64,000 nt of DNA from Narthecium ossifragum. Taxonomy: Eukaryota > Streptophyta > Magnoliopsida > Dioscoreales > Nartheciaceae. Position numbers and translations under genes: made by a program. The stretch lies in the NCBI GenBank assembly GCA_963920575.1, contig OY986967.1, positions 9,294,061 to 9,358,060 of the forward strand, in the 5' to 3' direction. This document shows positions 1 to 11,835 of the stretch, one piece after another (the first letter of the stretch is position 1; each line of letters opens with the position of its first letter). The notes below the pieces were generated by a model. The model was not told where the DNA came from. It saw only the letters and a list, made by a program, of their open reading frames with translations, and did no database searches.

Positions 1-746
1 AGCTTGTCTCCCTCCGACATGTTCTTGATGCTCAACATCAATGAACTGAACTCCTTCACATAATCTATAATTGGCCCGGTTTCCTTCAAGGAACGAAGAG
101 CTTCTCTTGCAACCCAAGCCGTGTTTCATGGCAAGAACTGACCCCGTAGCTCTTTGCATAGCTCCTCGCATATCTTGATGTCAGGGCGATCCGTGACTCT
201 GTCATCCTCCAGCATGGACCGCCACCATAACTTGGCGTCCTAAACCAAGTACATTGCAGTCATCGTTAACTTCTCCTCTGAAGTCACCCCTACGGCTACG
301 AAGTATTGCTCCATGTCCCATAAGAAGTTTTCAATCTCATTCTCATTTCGAACACCGTCGAAAGGTTTCAGATCAAGAACCTTCCTACGCTTTGGTTGAT
401 CAACAACCCCTCTGATGTGAATCGCATGCTTGAGTACCATCAACTCGTACTCAAGTCGATCCGTGATTTGTTCGACAAGAGTGCCTAGGGTCCTTGAAGT
501 TTTCGTCGCTTCTCGGGTCCTTCTATCAAACTCTCTATTGCGCGCTTCAATTATCTGCTTCAACTCTTACATCTCATCCTCTCGAGTTGCAAGTGTCGCC
601 CTCACCTCCTCAAGTGGGACCATGGTCTCCTCCAAGCGAGCGAAGACTGAAGTCCACACCCCATCCGCTAGCTGTCCCACCAACGCGATCAGTTGCGTCA
701 AGCGATCAACACCTCCTCCGCTCTGCGGTCCTTCGCTTGTTGCCAT
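1..746 (-). pseudogene. Degraded Ty3/gypsy gag (5' part)
   Basis: Retrotransposon capsid (gag) gene read leftward from an ATG at 746 and running off the left edge. The frame holds the Retrotrans_gag signature: a block around FLWDMEQYF, then MYLV, a WW-containing stretch and a DYVKEFSSLML segment before position 1. It is broken by in-frame stops at about 573-575 (TAA), 240-242 (TAG) and near 129 (TGA), so it cannot make full-length Gag. It starts about 8 bp downstream of a tRNA-iMet-like primer site, which is the expected start for gag. The family looks chromovirus-like, but pol is outside the window, so the lineage is not fixed. Confidence 0.75.
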
Positions 747-753
747 GGCTCAA

Positions 754-769
754 CCTGGCTCTGGTACCA
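754..769 (-). other. Primer binding site, tRNA-iMet type
   Basis: Read on the minus strand, TGGTACCAGAGCCAGG lies 2 bp after the LTR end. It matches the plant initiator-Met primer site (TGGTATCAGAGC) except for one base. It fixes the LTR/internal boundary at 772 and the element's orientation. Confidence 0.75.
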
Positions 770-2804
770 ATTGTCACAGGGCTATAAGGGGGTAAATTTT
801 CGCCTTACTTTTGCCTGATGATGGCGCCAACAGACCCCCACATAGAGCTGCACATCGCCGCAGCGCGCTCGCACGTCGCTTATGCTCCGCTCGCACGTCG
901 TCTGCACGCCGTCTATGCAATGCCTATGCACTCCGCCTAGCAGCCCGATTGCCTCTTGACCATCCCTCTTTCTTCCTTGCACAATCACATACACACACGA
1001 ATAAGGGTAAAGGGATGGGATCCCAACTCCTTTATTGACCAATGATTATAAGAGCACTCTTCTCTCTCCCCCAACCCCTTGGAGTACTGTCACACCCCGA
1101 CCCAGGAAACCCATTAGGTCCGGGGTGTGAGAGTTCCTACTACTACTCACTTCTATTCTGGCGCGATACATTACGGAATTCAGAGTTAATTTAAACATTT
1201 GACTTCCAATTGCAAAACTGTAATTCTAACAAGCAGCTAACAATTGAAACTTGAGGATAGAAGAAACATGATTCTGTTAAATTAACATCAAGTTGTACTA
1301 TTTAGATATCAGATACAGTTTTATCAAAATTCCTCAAAGAGGGAAATTATACATTTAAAAAAATCCTCAAGGGATGGCTATATACAAAATCTATTGAGAG
1401 TACAACAGGTGTCCCACAAAAACCTCAAGTGCCTCTGGAAGTCGTCCCGTAGTCAAAAGCTTATCCAGCTGGTACTACTGAAGAAGAGATGGCGCATGCA
1501 TCTGGAAAACGCAGCCCAGGTAGGAGTGAGTAATAAGCTCAGTAGGGTTCTACTCTACGTCACACTGAAAGGGAGAAAATCAACTGTGCTGTCTCACTGC
1601 CTAAGCCTAAGGTATGTCAAGGGTCCCATAACCCTATCGATGTCCCAATGGCTCCTGTCATAAAACCTCTCTCTTGACCATGTTAGCAAGAGGCATCGGA
1701 ACAGTAAAATGTAGGATCACCTTTACCCAAGCAGGATTTCCATGCTTGGGGACTCGCGTTGGGAACACATCGACAACCATCCTTAGCACTTAGCCTTGGA
1801 GACACAACACGACCTCTAAACCTCAATAACAATATGATAGTAGCCAACTAGACAAATATCCTTGATAACATGAAGATTCCAATAAACATAATCACACCCT
1901 ATACCTGCTACCCAACATCGGTCCTAAAGATAGATCCGAACTACCCGGGAGTTTCGGATCGGCGATTGACCCATCGCCCACGCCTAACCTGATATGCCTC
2001 TAATGCATACAGTGCATGAACGTATACAAGCATCTAGCCTAAATGTTACTATATGCCACATCATCATAAGAGTTCACAAGTTAAGCTACAATATTATACA
2101 TAATCCAACATGATTCTTTAACAACACTCGGTAACGCCGTTATACAATAGCCTTCAGTGCACTCCGACACCCGACAGGCTAAGGTTCCACAATTATCCCG
2201 TGGATAACTGATCTACAAATACAACGATAAATCTACCAATCAAGTTACCCAACATTCAAGCAATCAATGAAACAACTATTTTACACTACTACCCTCGGCG
2301 CACACCAGTAATAAGTTGGGCTATACTAAAGCAATAGGGCACACCTTCGGCCCATTTATTCTACACATTTCCGAGGGGCATGACTCCCCCGGTTGATCCA
2401 CAAAGAAAAATAGAAACAGGTACACCGCGGGCCCTAGGCATTTATTCTAAGCATACAAGATACGCAAATAAATCTTACAACGGAAAACCTAAACATAAAA
2501 CCTTTCCAAGAATCCATCAAATCTATAGACGGTCAATGGTCTGTCCTAAGCATGCATCAACATGATATACTAAGGTATCGAGTCGATCAGGAAACAATTG
2601 ATCGACAAAATCGGAGAAATCGAATAAAATCGATAAACACATAAACTCTCTCAAAAATATGTGTCTCCAATCAAATCCATTGAAATCTCAAGTAAAACAT
2701 CATACTCGTCGCAAAACATCGTTTGGACGGATATGCAAGAGATCCGGTTTGAAAAGAAATCAAAATCATAAAAATCAAAATCATACATAACAATCAGCAT
2801 ATAA

Positions 2805-3082
2805 GAGATCGATTTTCTTACCCAAGAAGATCGATATTCTATCTACGTGCACTCTGTCAAGGAAGAGATCGATCTTCCCTCATAAGACGATTGATCTTCC
2901 TTAAGAGAGCATTCTGTCTAGGGAAAAAGGGGATCAATCTTCCTTCTCAAGAAGATCGATCTTCCCCAAGAGAGCGATCTATCTGGGGAAAAAGGGATCA
3001 GTCTTCCAGCGTCCTCTATCAAGGAAGAGATCGATCTTCTTCAGACGAGGCTAAACACCAACAAACAAGAGATTGATCTTTC
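2805..3082. repeat. Palindrome array, GAAGATCGATCTTC dialect
   Basis: About ten copies of a palindrome with core GATCGATC and mostly AAG/CTT flanks. Several show single transitions in the CpG (GATTGATC, GATCAATC), the expected decay of methylated CpG. The array lies downstream of the LTR's TATA box in the element's transcription direction, so in R/U5. Links between units repeat phrases such as CAAGAGAG and CAAGGAAGAG. Confidence 0.85.
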
Positions 3083-3530
3083 ATACTTCCGCTGATACAA
3101 TGAATAGTGCTGAAAATCAAATTTGTTGGATTCGATCTATCAAACCAATTCAAATCAAACCAAACTTTGGAGGGATGTGTAATGGATAGTGGGGAACCAA
3201 ATGACACTAAGAAATCCAAGTTCCGACGAGTAAATTTCAGATCCAAGCTAAAATAGCCGAAAATTGATGAAAATCGACGAGAAATACATAACACTCCAAT
3301 AAATATAAACACATCAAAACCATATAAAACCAATTCTAGGTAAACCAATCCGTAGGAATTGGGTAGAAACACCTACAAGTATGGACGTGGAGGCGATGTA
3401 CAAGATTGTCCACTCCGATCGTAGCAGATCCGGGCCAAAACACCGCAACCCAAGCAGCAACTAGCAGTCAAGGGGAGAGAGAGAAAGAGAGAAAAAGAAA
3501 GAGAAGGGAAGAGAGAGAAAAGAGAAAGGG

Positions 3531-3540
3531 TATTTATAGA
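3531..3540 (-). promoter_or_regulatory. TATA box of LTR A
   Basis: TCTATAAATA on the minus strand, about 285 bp inside the LTR start. A long purine tract on the plus strand (pyrimidine-rich in the transcript) follows, as is common just after the start site of plant LTRs. Confidence 0.6.
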
Positions 3541-4774
3541 GATCTGAAACGATCTCAGCTGTCTGATTCGATCTTTCCCGATTGAGCTCCAATCTTCCTA
3601 TCAGAAGCACCCCTAAGGTTCTAATCAATTACATTCATCAATCCAATGTAGTGTGTGTATAACGCGGGTGTAAAACTGACCATTAAGGCGTAATTTTACC
3701 AAATTGCTCCTATAGTCCAAAATGCCAATACGATCACCCAATCGTACCCGACGCGGAACCAAACCAACAAGAAAATGACTTTCGACCTACGCGGTCGAGC
3801 CAGGTTAGAGGAGCGGGTCCTCACAAGTACAATCAATCTCAATACAAGAAACTCTCAACCCAAAACCCAGATTTCAATCTCTCCCAGATCCCTCCTGGTC
3901 CGCACATCTGGCCGGCCTCCTCCTTATATAGAGTAGAAGTCCGGATCTTCCTTGATAGGGAAGTTTCCTTGTCCAACTCCAACTCTGAGACCTTGATTGA
4001 CTCCATGTTGATCGGGACTCTGACTTTGGTCAATCATGAAGCTGCCCACTTCATCTGGACTCCTTGTTGTGCTTAGACTTGCCTTGGATAGCACTTGCCA
4101 AAATCCACCAAGACTACTTGACATGAAATAGGTCTCCTTTCTTTTTCCGCGCGTCAAATCCGGAATCTTCCGTGCCATCTTCCATCTTTGCCTCATCATG
4201 TCTTGCCAAAGATCTAAACCAAGTGGAAGTTGATCATTTGCACTCTCGGATTGGCCCCTATGGGCAACCACGTCATCCTGGTCGCGTCATGGTGAGCCGA
4301 GTCTAGTTCGAATAGGACTTCTAGTGCAACTCGAATTTCGTCGGTGCCAAAACTCTTTATCTCCCATGCCATGACATATAGAGTCATAGTGGAGCAAGGA
4401 ATTGGAGTCCTAGTAGAACTCGGGCTCCTAGTGGCAATCGGACTTCCGTCAACACCATGTTGTGTCGAACGCCATGTGCCTTGGCGCGCGCGTCTCGCCG
4501 GCAAGCGCGCGTGTGCGCCCGCCTAGCGCGTCGTGCTCCGCGTGCCGCTCACCTGACCCGTGCCATGGCGCATCAAGTGTCGATTTTGGCCTGGTCCTCT
4601 GTGCCATCTTCTTGCCTTTTCACGCCATCTCCAAAATTCACCGCACCAAGTTGGTGATGATGCGTGCCGCTCCTGTTTGGCTTGCTATCTTGAGACCTCT
4701 TAATCTCTCATGACCCCAAGGCGCCGACCCCGCGCGCCAAGGCCTGTGTCATGGGCTCAAGGCGTTCACACTTA

Positions 4775-5603
4775 GAGCATCTACATCAGAGTCTGTAAAA
4801 GAGCTATATCCTGTATTTTAGACTAGCTACAGTAGCAATGTGTCAAAAAAAACCAACTCCATCTGCTCTTGCTAGGATACTGTATTTTACATATTTGCTA
4901 CAGTGATATTCTACATGTGGAATATTGTTGTAGTAATTGTAAACTAATTTTTAATAATAAAAAACTGACTTTGCTCTTATTATCTTATCCCATGCCTTTT
5001 ATTTCTTCTCCTCCATAGTGGCTGCTCTCCTCCCTACCCATCTTCTCCAAAACCGTGGCTGCCCTCCTCCCTGCCCAAGAGTCAACCATCACCTCAGGTT
5101 CCTATCCGCCTCCATCTCTAACGAAGTTCAACCATGTGAGCCATTCTCGTCCCCCTCACTCTCTCTCCCCTTTTGCCGACAACCACTATTGCACACACCG
5201 CCATTGCACACACCGGTAGCCACTATCGCACACATGACCGTTTGAAAAATGATGGTTGCTAAAATGGCCCGTGATTTTGCCGTTGGAATATCACCATGAG
5301 TTAAGGTTTATTATATTATGATTTTCAAATGTTAATATTTTTAAAAGTAATACATTACTATTATGTAATTAATGCAATATATTACTGTTGTTGTCAAGTA
5401 TATTTATCAACGTATAATATGACCCATGAATAAGAAATAGAAAATATAAAGAAAGAATGAAGATATTAATATTTAAGTCTTATAGAGAATGATTTAGATT
5501 ATATGATGCAGAGTGTTGTTGGATAGAGAATATGTAAATTAGAGAAATTATTATTTTTATTGTATTTTAAAGAATCTGTTAAGAAGAGATGATGCGGATG
5601 CTC
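4775..5603. mobile_element. PIF/Harbinger-like MITE
   Basis: An AT-rich, non-coding 829-bp unit with terminal inverted repeats GAGCATCTACATCA and, inverted at the right, GAGCATCCGCATCA (12 of 14 match). It is flanked by TTA at 4772-4774 and 5604-5606. A 3-bp TTA duplication and GAGCATC ends are typical of PIF/Harbinger non-autonomous elements. No transposase reading frame is present. It landed 1 bp outside the gypsy LTR end at 4770. Confidence 0.75.
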
Positions 5604-5606
5604 TTA

Positions 5607-6943
5607 GGTAGAACCCCTAAACACAATGATATGTTGACTAGATCTTATATGATCCATCTATAAACAATTCAGAGATTGAGAGTAATTAATATGTGTAGTG
5701 CCCTACTTTAATCAGGATGAAATGTTTAGGTGCTAAAGATAAGGTATTGTTTGATTATAGAATTTACTATTGTATATTTTTGCATCTATATTCCCATTAT
5801 AGCTATATACTTGTTTCTTTTTGTTGTTAAGAGGTCAATTACATGGGCTGTTTGCTCTTGCCTTTCCTTCTAAAACAAGCCACAAACGGAAACTTCTCTT
5901 CTAACAAATCAAAGTTTTTGATGAAACTATTTTCTTTTAATTTGAAGTATATGGACAATCGTGATAATTACAAGCAAAAACATAGGTCTTCTAAATGATT
6001 CATACAACGCGACAGTTGGAGACAATTAGAACAATGACAACTTTGATAATTGCTAGATTACAATAATCTGATCTCACCATACTAATTTCATCTAAAGTCA
6101 AACTTTGCCCTTGTGATGATAGGATCGAACTGTTCTCCTTTAAGAACCTAGCTAGTCTTTCTTATTTTTAAATTCTGATGTCCTTGTTTCTTAGTTTATA
6201 TGAATTAACTATCAACTCTGAACTACAATATTGGCTAAGCATCAATATATGATTTCTTTGGATATGTATTCATATAAAGAGTCTTCTGTCACCTAACTTT
6301 GAAAACAAAGTTGGTTGGCCTTTTCGTTCTTCATCGTTATATCACGATCCATGCTGCTCAATGCAACATCTAAAATGTTATCAGGTGAGGTGATGTGTTA
6401 GCTAAATGTTATCATGCTCCAACATGCATACTTCCCATTATTAAATCGACCTTCTTTAACCATTAATTGTAGGATAAATTGTATTTTGATAACTTCAAGT
6501 TTCAAAAAATGGCATATGGCATCTTCAAAAATTTGATTCTCATATGCCTTCAAGTTTTGAAACAACGCTATTCAGTACCAAATCTGAGATGTCGTTACAT
6601 GTACTAAGGACACGGTATAATTTTTGACCATTTAAATTCTAATTTTGACTTTTTTGACCAATGAGTGATCTACATTTGGCGGAGAGAAGAGAGGGAGAGA
6701 GAGAGAGAACTTGAGAGGAAGAGGAGAGAGATAGAAAGAGCCGGGAGTGGAAGAGAGAAAGGAAGAGAGAGAGGGTGAATTCACACACCCACCGCAGGCC
6801 AGGCACCGCATCTCCGGTGCGCTCCACTCCGATCGTGCCCTCGAGCTCCTCCTCGCTGTGGTGGGCTGGGATCGTGAGACGAAGCTATGATGGGTTGCCG
6901 GATACGAGAAGGAAGGACTCCTTGGAGGTGGCACAACGGCGAG
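5607..6943. other. Unassigned AT-rich DNA with GA tract
   Basis: No credible coding region. The stretch is AT-rich up to about 6650. A strongly purine-biased tract of GA repeats occupies about 6680-6775, and a short GC-rich piece leads to the LTR C insertion at 6944. The text around 6478-6600 (locally repeated phrases on 'cttcaagttt') could be a transposon terminal region, but no paired end was found. The sequence resumes after LTR C at 11636. Confidence 0.4.
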
Positions 6944-7220
6944 TGTGGGGACCTGTTCCTCTAACCTGGCTCGACCGCATAGGTCGGGTCCGTGTCATGT
7001 TGGCTTGTTTCCGCGTCGAGCGCGATCTGGTTAATCACATTGCTTCTTTTGAACCCCATGGGAAATTTGGAAAAAAGCACCTTGACGGTTGGTTTGACAC
7101 CTACTTAGTGCACACACAACTATATGATTGATATTTGTGCTTATTAGAACCTTAGGCGAACTTGGGATCGAAATATCTAAGTTCGGGCGTGCGGAAGCTG
7201 TCTTTAGGACAGCTGTAAGC

Positions 7221-7325
7221 CCAGACCGATCGATCGCTCCTGGGACCGACCCGCCTCTGATGTGTCCGGATAAGGACACTGAACCGACATAGACCGATCG
7301 ACCGCTTGGGAAGCGACCGATCGGA
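7221..7325. repeat. Palindrome cluster upstream of the LTR C TATA box
   Basis: Copies of ACCGATCGATCGCT, ACCGATCGACCGCT and GACCGATCGGAC, all sharing a CCGATCG core. They lie within about 110 bp upstream of the TATAAG at 7335, so in U3. The dialect differs from that of LTR A. Confidence 0.75.
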
Positions 7326-7334
7326 CTCGGTGTC

Positions 7335-7340
7335 TATAAG
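7335..7340 (+). promoter_or_regulatory. TATA box of LTR C
   Basis: TATAAG in the context GTGTCTATAAGAGACC, about 390 bp into the LTR. It matches the TATA position in the related LTR J, where the TATATA lies about 290 bp inside the LTR start. Confidence 0.5.
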
Positions 7341-10206
7341 AGACCCACGACCCTCCCCTGTTTTCCTTTTTCTTCTTCCTTCTTCTTTTCTCCTTTGATT
7401 TGTGAAGTGGAGCTGTTGTAGAGGCTTGGGAGGCTTGCCAAGAGGTAGGGGAGCTCATCTACACAGTTTAATTGAAAATTAAACGTGGATTTATTTTAGT
7501 AAGGTAGGATTTGTTATTAAGCTTGCTTTTGATGTTCTATGTTGATTACTTTCTTTTTTTTCAATTAAAGTATGCTAGCTGATGTGTTTTAGGTTTCTTA
7601 ACACCAGATTGGTGTTTGGTAGGATTTGGCTTTGAATTGATATGGATTTAAGCAAGTTTTGATCATGTTAATTTTTGGATTTCTGGTTTAATTCGAAGAG
7701 TATTGTTCTAACATGATTTCCGAGCTATACGTACATGATCTCAGTTGATTTTCTATATGAAAGTTGTATATCTCTGAGTTATCTTTTAACTACAACTGGT
7801 TTCATGATTTTTGGGTCTATGTACGCATTTTGGTGAATTAAATGGGCAGTCTGTGCTAAAACAGGATAGTTGGTTTAATTTGTGAAATTAATTGGTTTTT
7901 AGTTATTTACTTGAGTTGATTTTTTGCTGAGATGATCCTAGCGATATTTAGGTGTGATCTGTAGAGTTTATTTTCAATCCAAGTTATTTTCCAAAGGATT
8001 TTGATCGGTGTATAAAATCTGGATTTTTACCGAAATTGTAGTTTTTCATCTACTCCTGTCAATATGATCGATCCAATTTTTGGATATGTGATTCGGGCTA
8101 TGCCATTCAGTGGGCATATAAAGTTTCATATCGATTGTACGGCTAGATTGAAAGATATGATTTTTCGAGCTTAGTAATCTAATTGGTTTGATTTTGATAA
8201 ATCGATTAGTTTTAATCTTATTTCAGATATATGTTATTTTATCTGTGTAAGCTCGTGTGTAGCTTGTGGTTGAACCAGGGGAGTCACGGCCCCCTAGGAT
8301 ATTCAGAATAAACGAGCCTTAAGTATGCCCTCAGCTTTGATTAAAATATTATTATATTACTGTCACAGCTGTTTGATCGTTTAGCCGGGGTTGTATCATG
8401 TGTTGTAGGCCTGAGTACCTATTTATCTGCTTTATCTAGACCCTTGCTATGTGCACCCTTGGTGAGCTGTGTGTTGTACCTAGTCCTGTATAATACTTGG
8501 CATATTGTTGCATGCCTGAACTCTTATATGTGCACATGATCATACATGAATTGTTTGCACTAGATGCATTCCTAGGTTAGGCGTGGGCGATGGGTTAATC
8601 GTCGATTTGGGGACTCGGGCAACTCAGATCTAGCCTTAGGATCGAGGTTGGGTAGCAAGGTCTAGGATTTAATCTGTTGTAATAAATACGATGATTTGAG
8701 GTTAATGTCTAGTCGGCTGCAGTTATATTGATTGAGGTGTATAGGTCGTCCTAGGTTCTAGGCTCAGTCTCAATTTCTTCGTTAGAGGGAATTACGTATC
8801 GCTCTGGGTTCTATCCCTGTTGTTTCAGCGCCGGTGCGATTCGTAGAGAGGGACGACTGTTGATGGTACCAGAGGTCATCAGCGTGCGTGCCCTGGGGTA
8901 GGTGGTGTACGTGTCGCGCCCTGACCCGCAAAAGCCCAATCGGGCCGGGCGACGCGAACCGAAACCTAACAAAAGGAGGAAAATTTTGGCGAGGGTTCCC
9001 TCTAACCTATTGGTCTCCCTAAACAGTTCATCAAAACACCCTCAACTTAAAAAACTATAATTTAACAAAACCTCGAACCCAAGATTAACAAGTCCAAAAG
9101 AATTTAATATACATATCATCGGAGAGGGGAAGATCAAGTACAACATTATACTCTCATAGGAGGCTAACTAAGAAAGGTTTAAAGCAGTAAAGGATCGCCA
9201 CTTCTCAGACTCCGCCTGGCACCGCCGACCAACTGCCCGGTAGGGGCCACCGAAGAGGAGCTACCGCCTGCATTTGCAAAACGCAGCCCGGGTAGGAGTT
9301 AGCAACTAAGCTCAACAGGGAAACTACACTATGACACACAGAAGGAAGAGGGAAACGCAACAGTGTCTCCCTCAAGTAGGACCTGGGTGTATACAGAGGT
9401 TCCACAACCCCATCGCATGTCCCTGAGGTCCACGATCATAGTCTTCCAGAAGAACTGGTCACATGATGGGTCACACTCAGTAAGCAGGAACCAACAATGC
9501 TGACTCACAAGCAGGGAACCGGCACTGCTGGCGGGAAATGGCACCGATGAACAGACAACCCCTCTACTCAAGAGTCATCACAGTGGGACACCGGCTATAC
9601 CTCAGAATCCGACTCGAGGCCGACACGACCTCTATAATCATCAAGCAACAGGTGTACCAGTCATCTAGGCCTATCATCGAATTTGACTGTACACCACAAT
9701 TCAAACCTGGTCCAAACGAGCCGACCCCAGTCCTAGGGCTAAATCCGAGCTTCCAAGCCTTGGGACGGTGACCCACAGATCGCCCACGCCCTAACCATGC
9801 AACTAATGCACAATAGAGATGCATGCGATGAACATGCACATATATGCAGTTAAGCATGCAGCAGGATGTGAACATCTATTTAAGGTCTGGAACTGCTGTA
9901 GTGGTACACCACCAATTGCTAGCTAGTTCACCAGCAACCTGTATCGGGAAGCAGCCCCGCAAACAACAGGAGACAAACCACACAGGTATAGGCCCTCAAC
10001 GCACACCGGCATGCAAGGCTATTGAAAGCAGTAGGGCTACTCGCCCACTTATTCTAAACATCCCAGGAGTCATCACTCTCTTGGTTCACTACTACTCCTA
10101 ATATGGGGCTAGCATTCTTGCTTAAGGATATGTACAAGGTATAAAGCTGTAAGAAATATGTACATACAAAGCCTCGCGGGCAAAGCCAATAGAAAACTCC
10201 TCTCTG

Positions 10207-10476
10207 CCACTAAAGGATCAATCTTTTCCTCCAAGTAACAGAGAGGCCCCCTTCCTGTCGAGCCAAAAAAGATCGATCTTTCCTCCCAGGAAGATCGATC
10301 ATCCTCGCGACAGAGGACACCCTACTCGTAGCGCCAAGGAAGATCGATCCTCCTCGCGACAAGGGCATCCATGCTATCCAAGAACAAAGATCGATCATCT
10401 TCACCAGATGATCGATCATGCTCGGGCTCAGCATGACCAACAATGAAGGATCGATCTTTCTCCAGGAAAGAACGAT
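10207..10476. repeat. Palindrome array in LTR B, transcribed side
   Basis: About nine GATCGATC units with AAG/CTT or ATC/GAT flanks (for example AAGATCGATCTTTCC and AGATGATCGATCATGC), separated by CCTCGCGACA-like links. It lies downstream of the TATA box on the minus strand. Confidence 0.85.
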
Positions 10477-10820
10477 CTTGTTGGGCTCTCCGGCGAACCG
10501 CCGACGAGAAATACCGTCGAAAAACTCTACCAAATCCCACAAAACCTTGGGATTTGGTAGTATGAAGGACCACGAGTCCAAAATCGGTAATAATACAACA
10601 AACTAACCGACATGCATCAAGATCTAAGCAAAAGAAGATCACAAACAACTCAAACTCACAAAACCGAAAAGAAAAACATAGGTAGGATCCCTACCTAGCC
10701 TAGAGCAGCTTCAATCTCAGCTGCAAGGCCATGGATCGTCCCAAATCTCTTCAAAATCCGGCAACTCTGAGCTCAAGAACGCGGATTTCAAAAGGGATTC
10801 AAGGAAGAGAGTTATGTCCG

Positions 10821-10830
10821 TTTTATAGAC
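10821..10830 (-). promoter_or_regulatory. TATA box of LTR B
   Basis: GTCTATAAAA on the minus strand, between the two palindrome arrays of this LTR. Confidence 0.55.
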
Positions 10831-10849
10831 AAATGAACCATCCTATGAA

Positions 10850-10950
10850 TGATCGATCTTTGCCCTGAGGAAAGATCGATCTTTCATGACGATCGCGCCT
10901 TGACTTTCTGCCATTAAAAGATCGATCTTCTAGCAAGAAAAGATCGATCC
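10850..10950. repeat. Second palindrome cluster in LTR B (U3)
   Basis: Two pairs: AATGATCGATCTTTG / AAAGATCGATCTTTC and AAAAGATCGATCTTC / AAAAGATCGATCCC. Units within a pair are about 20-22 bp apart. The cluster lies immediately upstream of the TATA box on the minus strand. Confidence 0.8.
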
Positions 10951-11835
10951 CTTAGGTGCAGAAAACTAGACTTGGGCTAAAACTCAAGCCCAAGCCCGGA
11001 TCTTTCGATTCTGGGTCCACCTAACCTTTCTAATCAAACACTAACACAAACATGGTCAGTGTGTGCACACGCGGGTGTGAAACAAACCAACAAGGCACAA
11101 TTTACCAAATTGCCCTTGCGGTCTACAATGAGTCACAGGGGTAGAGGGACAGGTCCTCACAGTACGTAACGTGTGTTTCCCCTAGAGATGAGATGGAACC
11201 TCAGAATTTACTGTTTGGCTTCTTTTGTGAGTGTCATAGTATAGAATCATGCTGAGCTTATCGTTTACTCCTACCCCGGCTGTGTTTTGCAGGTGTGGGC
11301 GGCAACTCTTCTTCTGTAGCACTTGCTGGACAGACACAAGGTGACACATCCGCTTTTGGAGGAGCTTGAGGACTTGGAGTCCAGTTACTTCTTCTTGGGA
11401 TGATAAATATATAATTTCCTTCTGCAAGGAATTTCAGATAGTTATAATATGATATTTTTGAGGTTTAGTCTTGTACTAGAATCCTGAATTATATTAGAAA
11501 TTTTAATTTTTACCCCAGATCAATTGTTCACTTAGATTTCTTTTTATTATAAATGCGTCTTTGATCGATTGAATAGATTAGGAACCCTCACACCTCAAAC
11601 CGGATAAGTTTTATGAGTCGGGGTGTGACAACGAGATTATGCTCAGTGGTAGGGCTTGAGTATGAGGATGGGATGAGATGGAGCTGGATGAGGAGGAACG
11701 TTGTCTTGTAGAGGTTGTACACGAAGTTTTTATATCCTTTGTTTGATGGAAATTTTGTAACTAAGACAAAATTGTCACGAAATCATCATTGTCTTTTGAC
11801 TCTGATATGGTTAGAGCATTTTGGCCATATCTTTC

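Larger units (their letters stand above)
1088..3825 (-). mobile_element. Solo LTR A (Tekay-type Ty3/gypsy)
   Basis: A 2738-bp LTR with minus-strand ends TGTGAGGACC...GGGGTGTGACA and no internal region. It is flanked by a perfect 5-bp duplication AGTAC (1083-1087 and 3826-3830), so it is a solo LTR left by LTR-LTR recombination. The termini and the adjoining CTCTAACCTGGCTCGACC block match the LTR of the Tekay element at the right end of the window, which gives the family. It carries a GATCGATC array (2805-3082), a TATA box (3531-3540) and a GA-rich tract (about 3476-3530). Confidence 0.9.
772..4770 (-). mobile_element. 5' LTR of the left-edge gypsy element, split by solo LTR A
   Basis: The LTR of the gag element at 1-746. 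Read on the minus strand it begins TGTGAACGCC (at 4770) and ends CCTGTGACA (at 772), next to the PBS. Solo LTR A plus one TSD copy (2743 bp) sits inside it, leaving about 1256 bp of LTR. The left half of its flank lies outside the window, so its own TSD cannot be checked; CTTAG at 4771 onward is the expected copy. Confidence 0.6.
8912..11161 (-). mobile_element. Solo LTR B (Tekay-type)
   Basis: A 2250-bp LTR (minus ends TGTGAGGACC...GGCGCGACA) flanked by a perfect duplication GTACG (8907-8911 and 11162-11166), inserted in LTR C. It is solo. It shares the left-end phrase GTCGCGCCCTGACCCGC with LTRs F and D and is an internal deletion variant relative to LTR A. It carries arrays both downstream (10207-10476) and upstream (10850-10950) of its TATA box at 10821-10830. 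Confidence 0.9.
6944..11630 (+). mobile_element. Solo LTR C (Tekay-type), split by solo LTR B
   Basis: A plus-oriented LTR starting TGTGGGGACC and ending GGGGTGTGACA. Its first 45 bp match the reverse complement of the end of LTR A. The flanks are GCGAG (6939-6943) and ACGAG (11631-11635), a 5-bp duplication with one transition. Removing LTR B and one TSD leaves about 2432 bp, close to its relatives (2250-2738). No internal region is attached, so it is solo. It contains a TATA box at 7335 with palindromes just upstream. Confidence 0.8.

Noticed and set aside
2814..3080. Simple (GATC)n microsatellite explanation for the arrays
   Set aside because: The runs are only 8-12 bp, with dialect-specific flanks and non-repetitive links; a microsatellite would be continuous.
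4214..4713. Arg/Ala-rich ORFs at 4214-4713
   Set aside because: They lie within the gypsy LTR (772-4770); high-GC stretch, overlapping frames on both strands.
6632..7131. ORFs around 6632-7131 as a host gene exon
   Set aside because: They run through a GA tract and across the border of LTR C at 6944, so they cannot predate the insertion as coding sequence.
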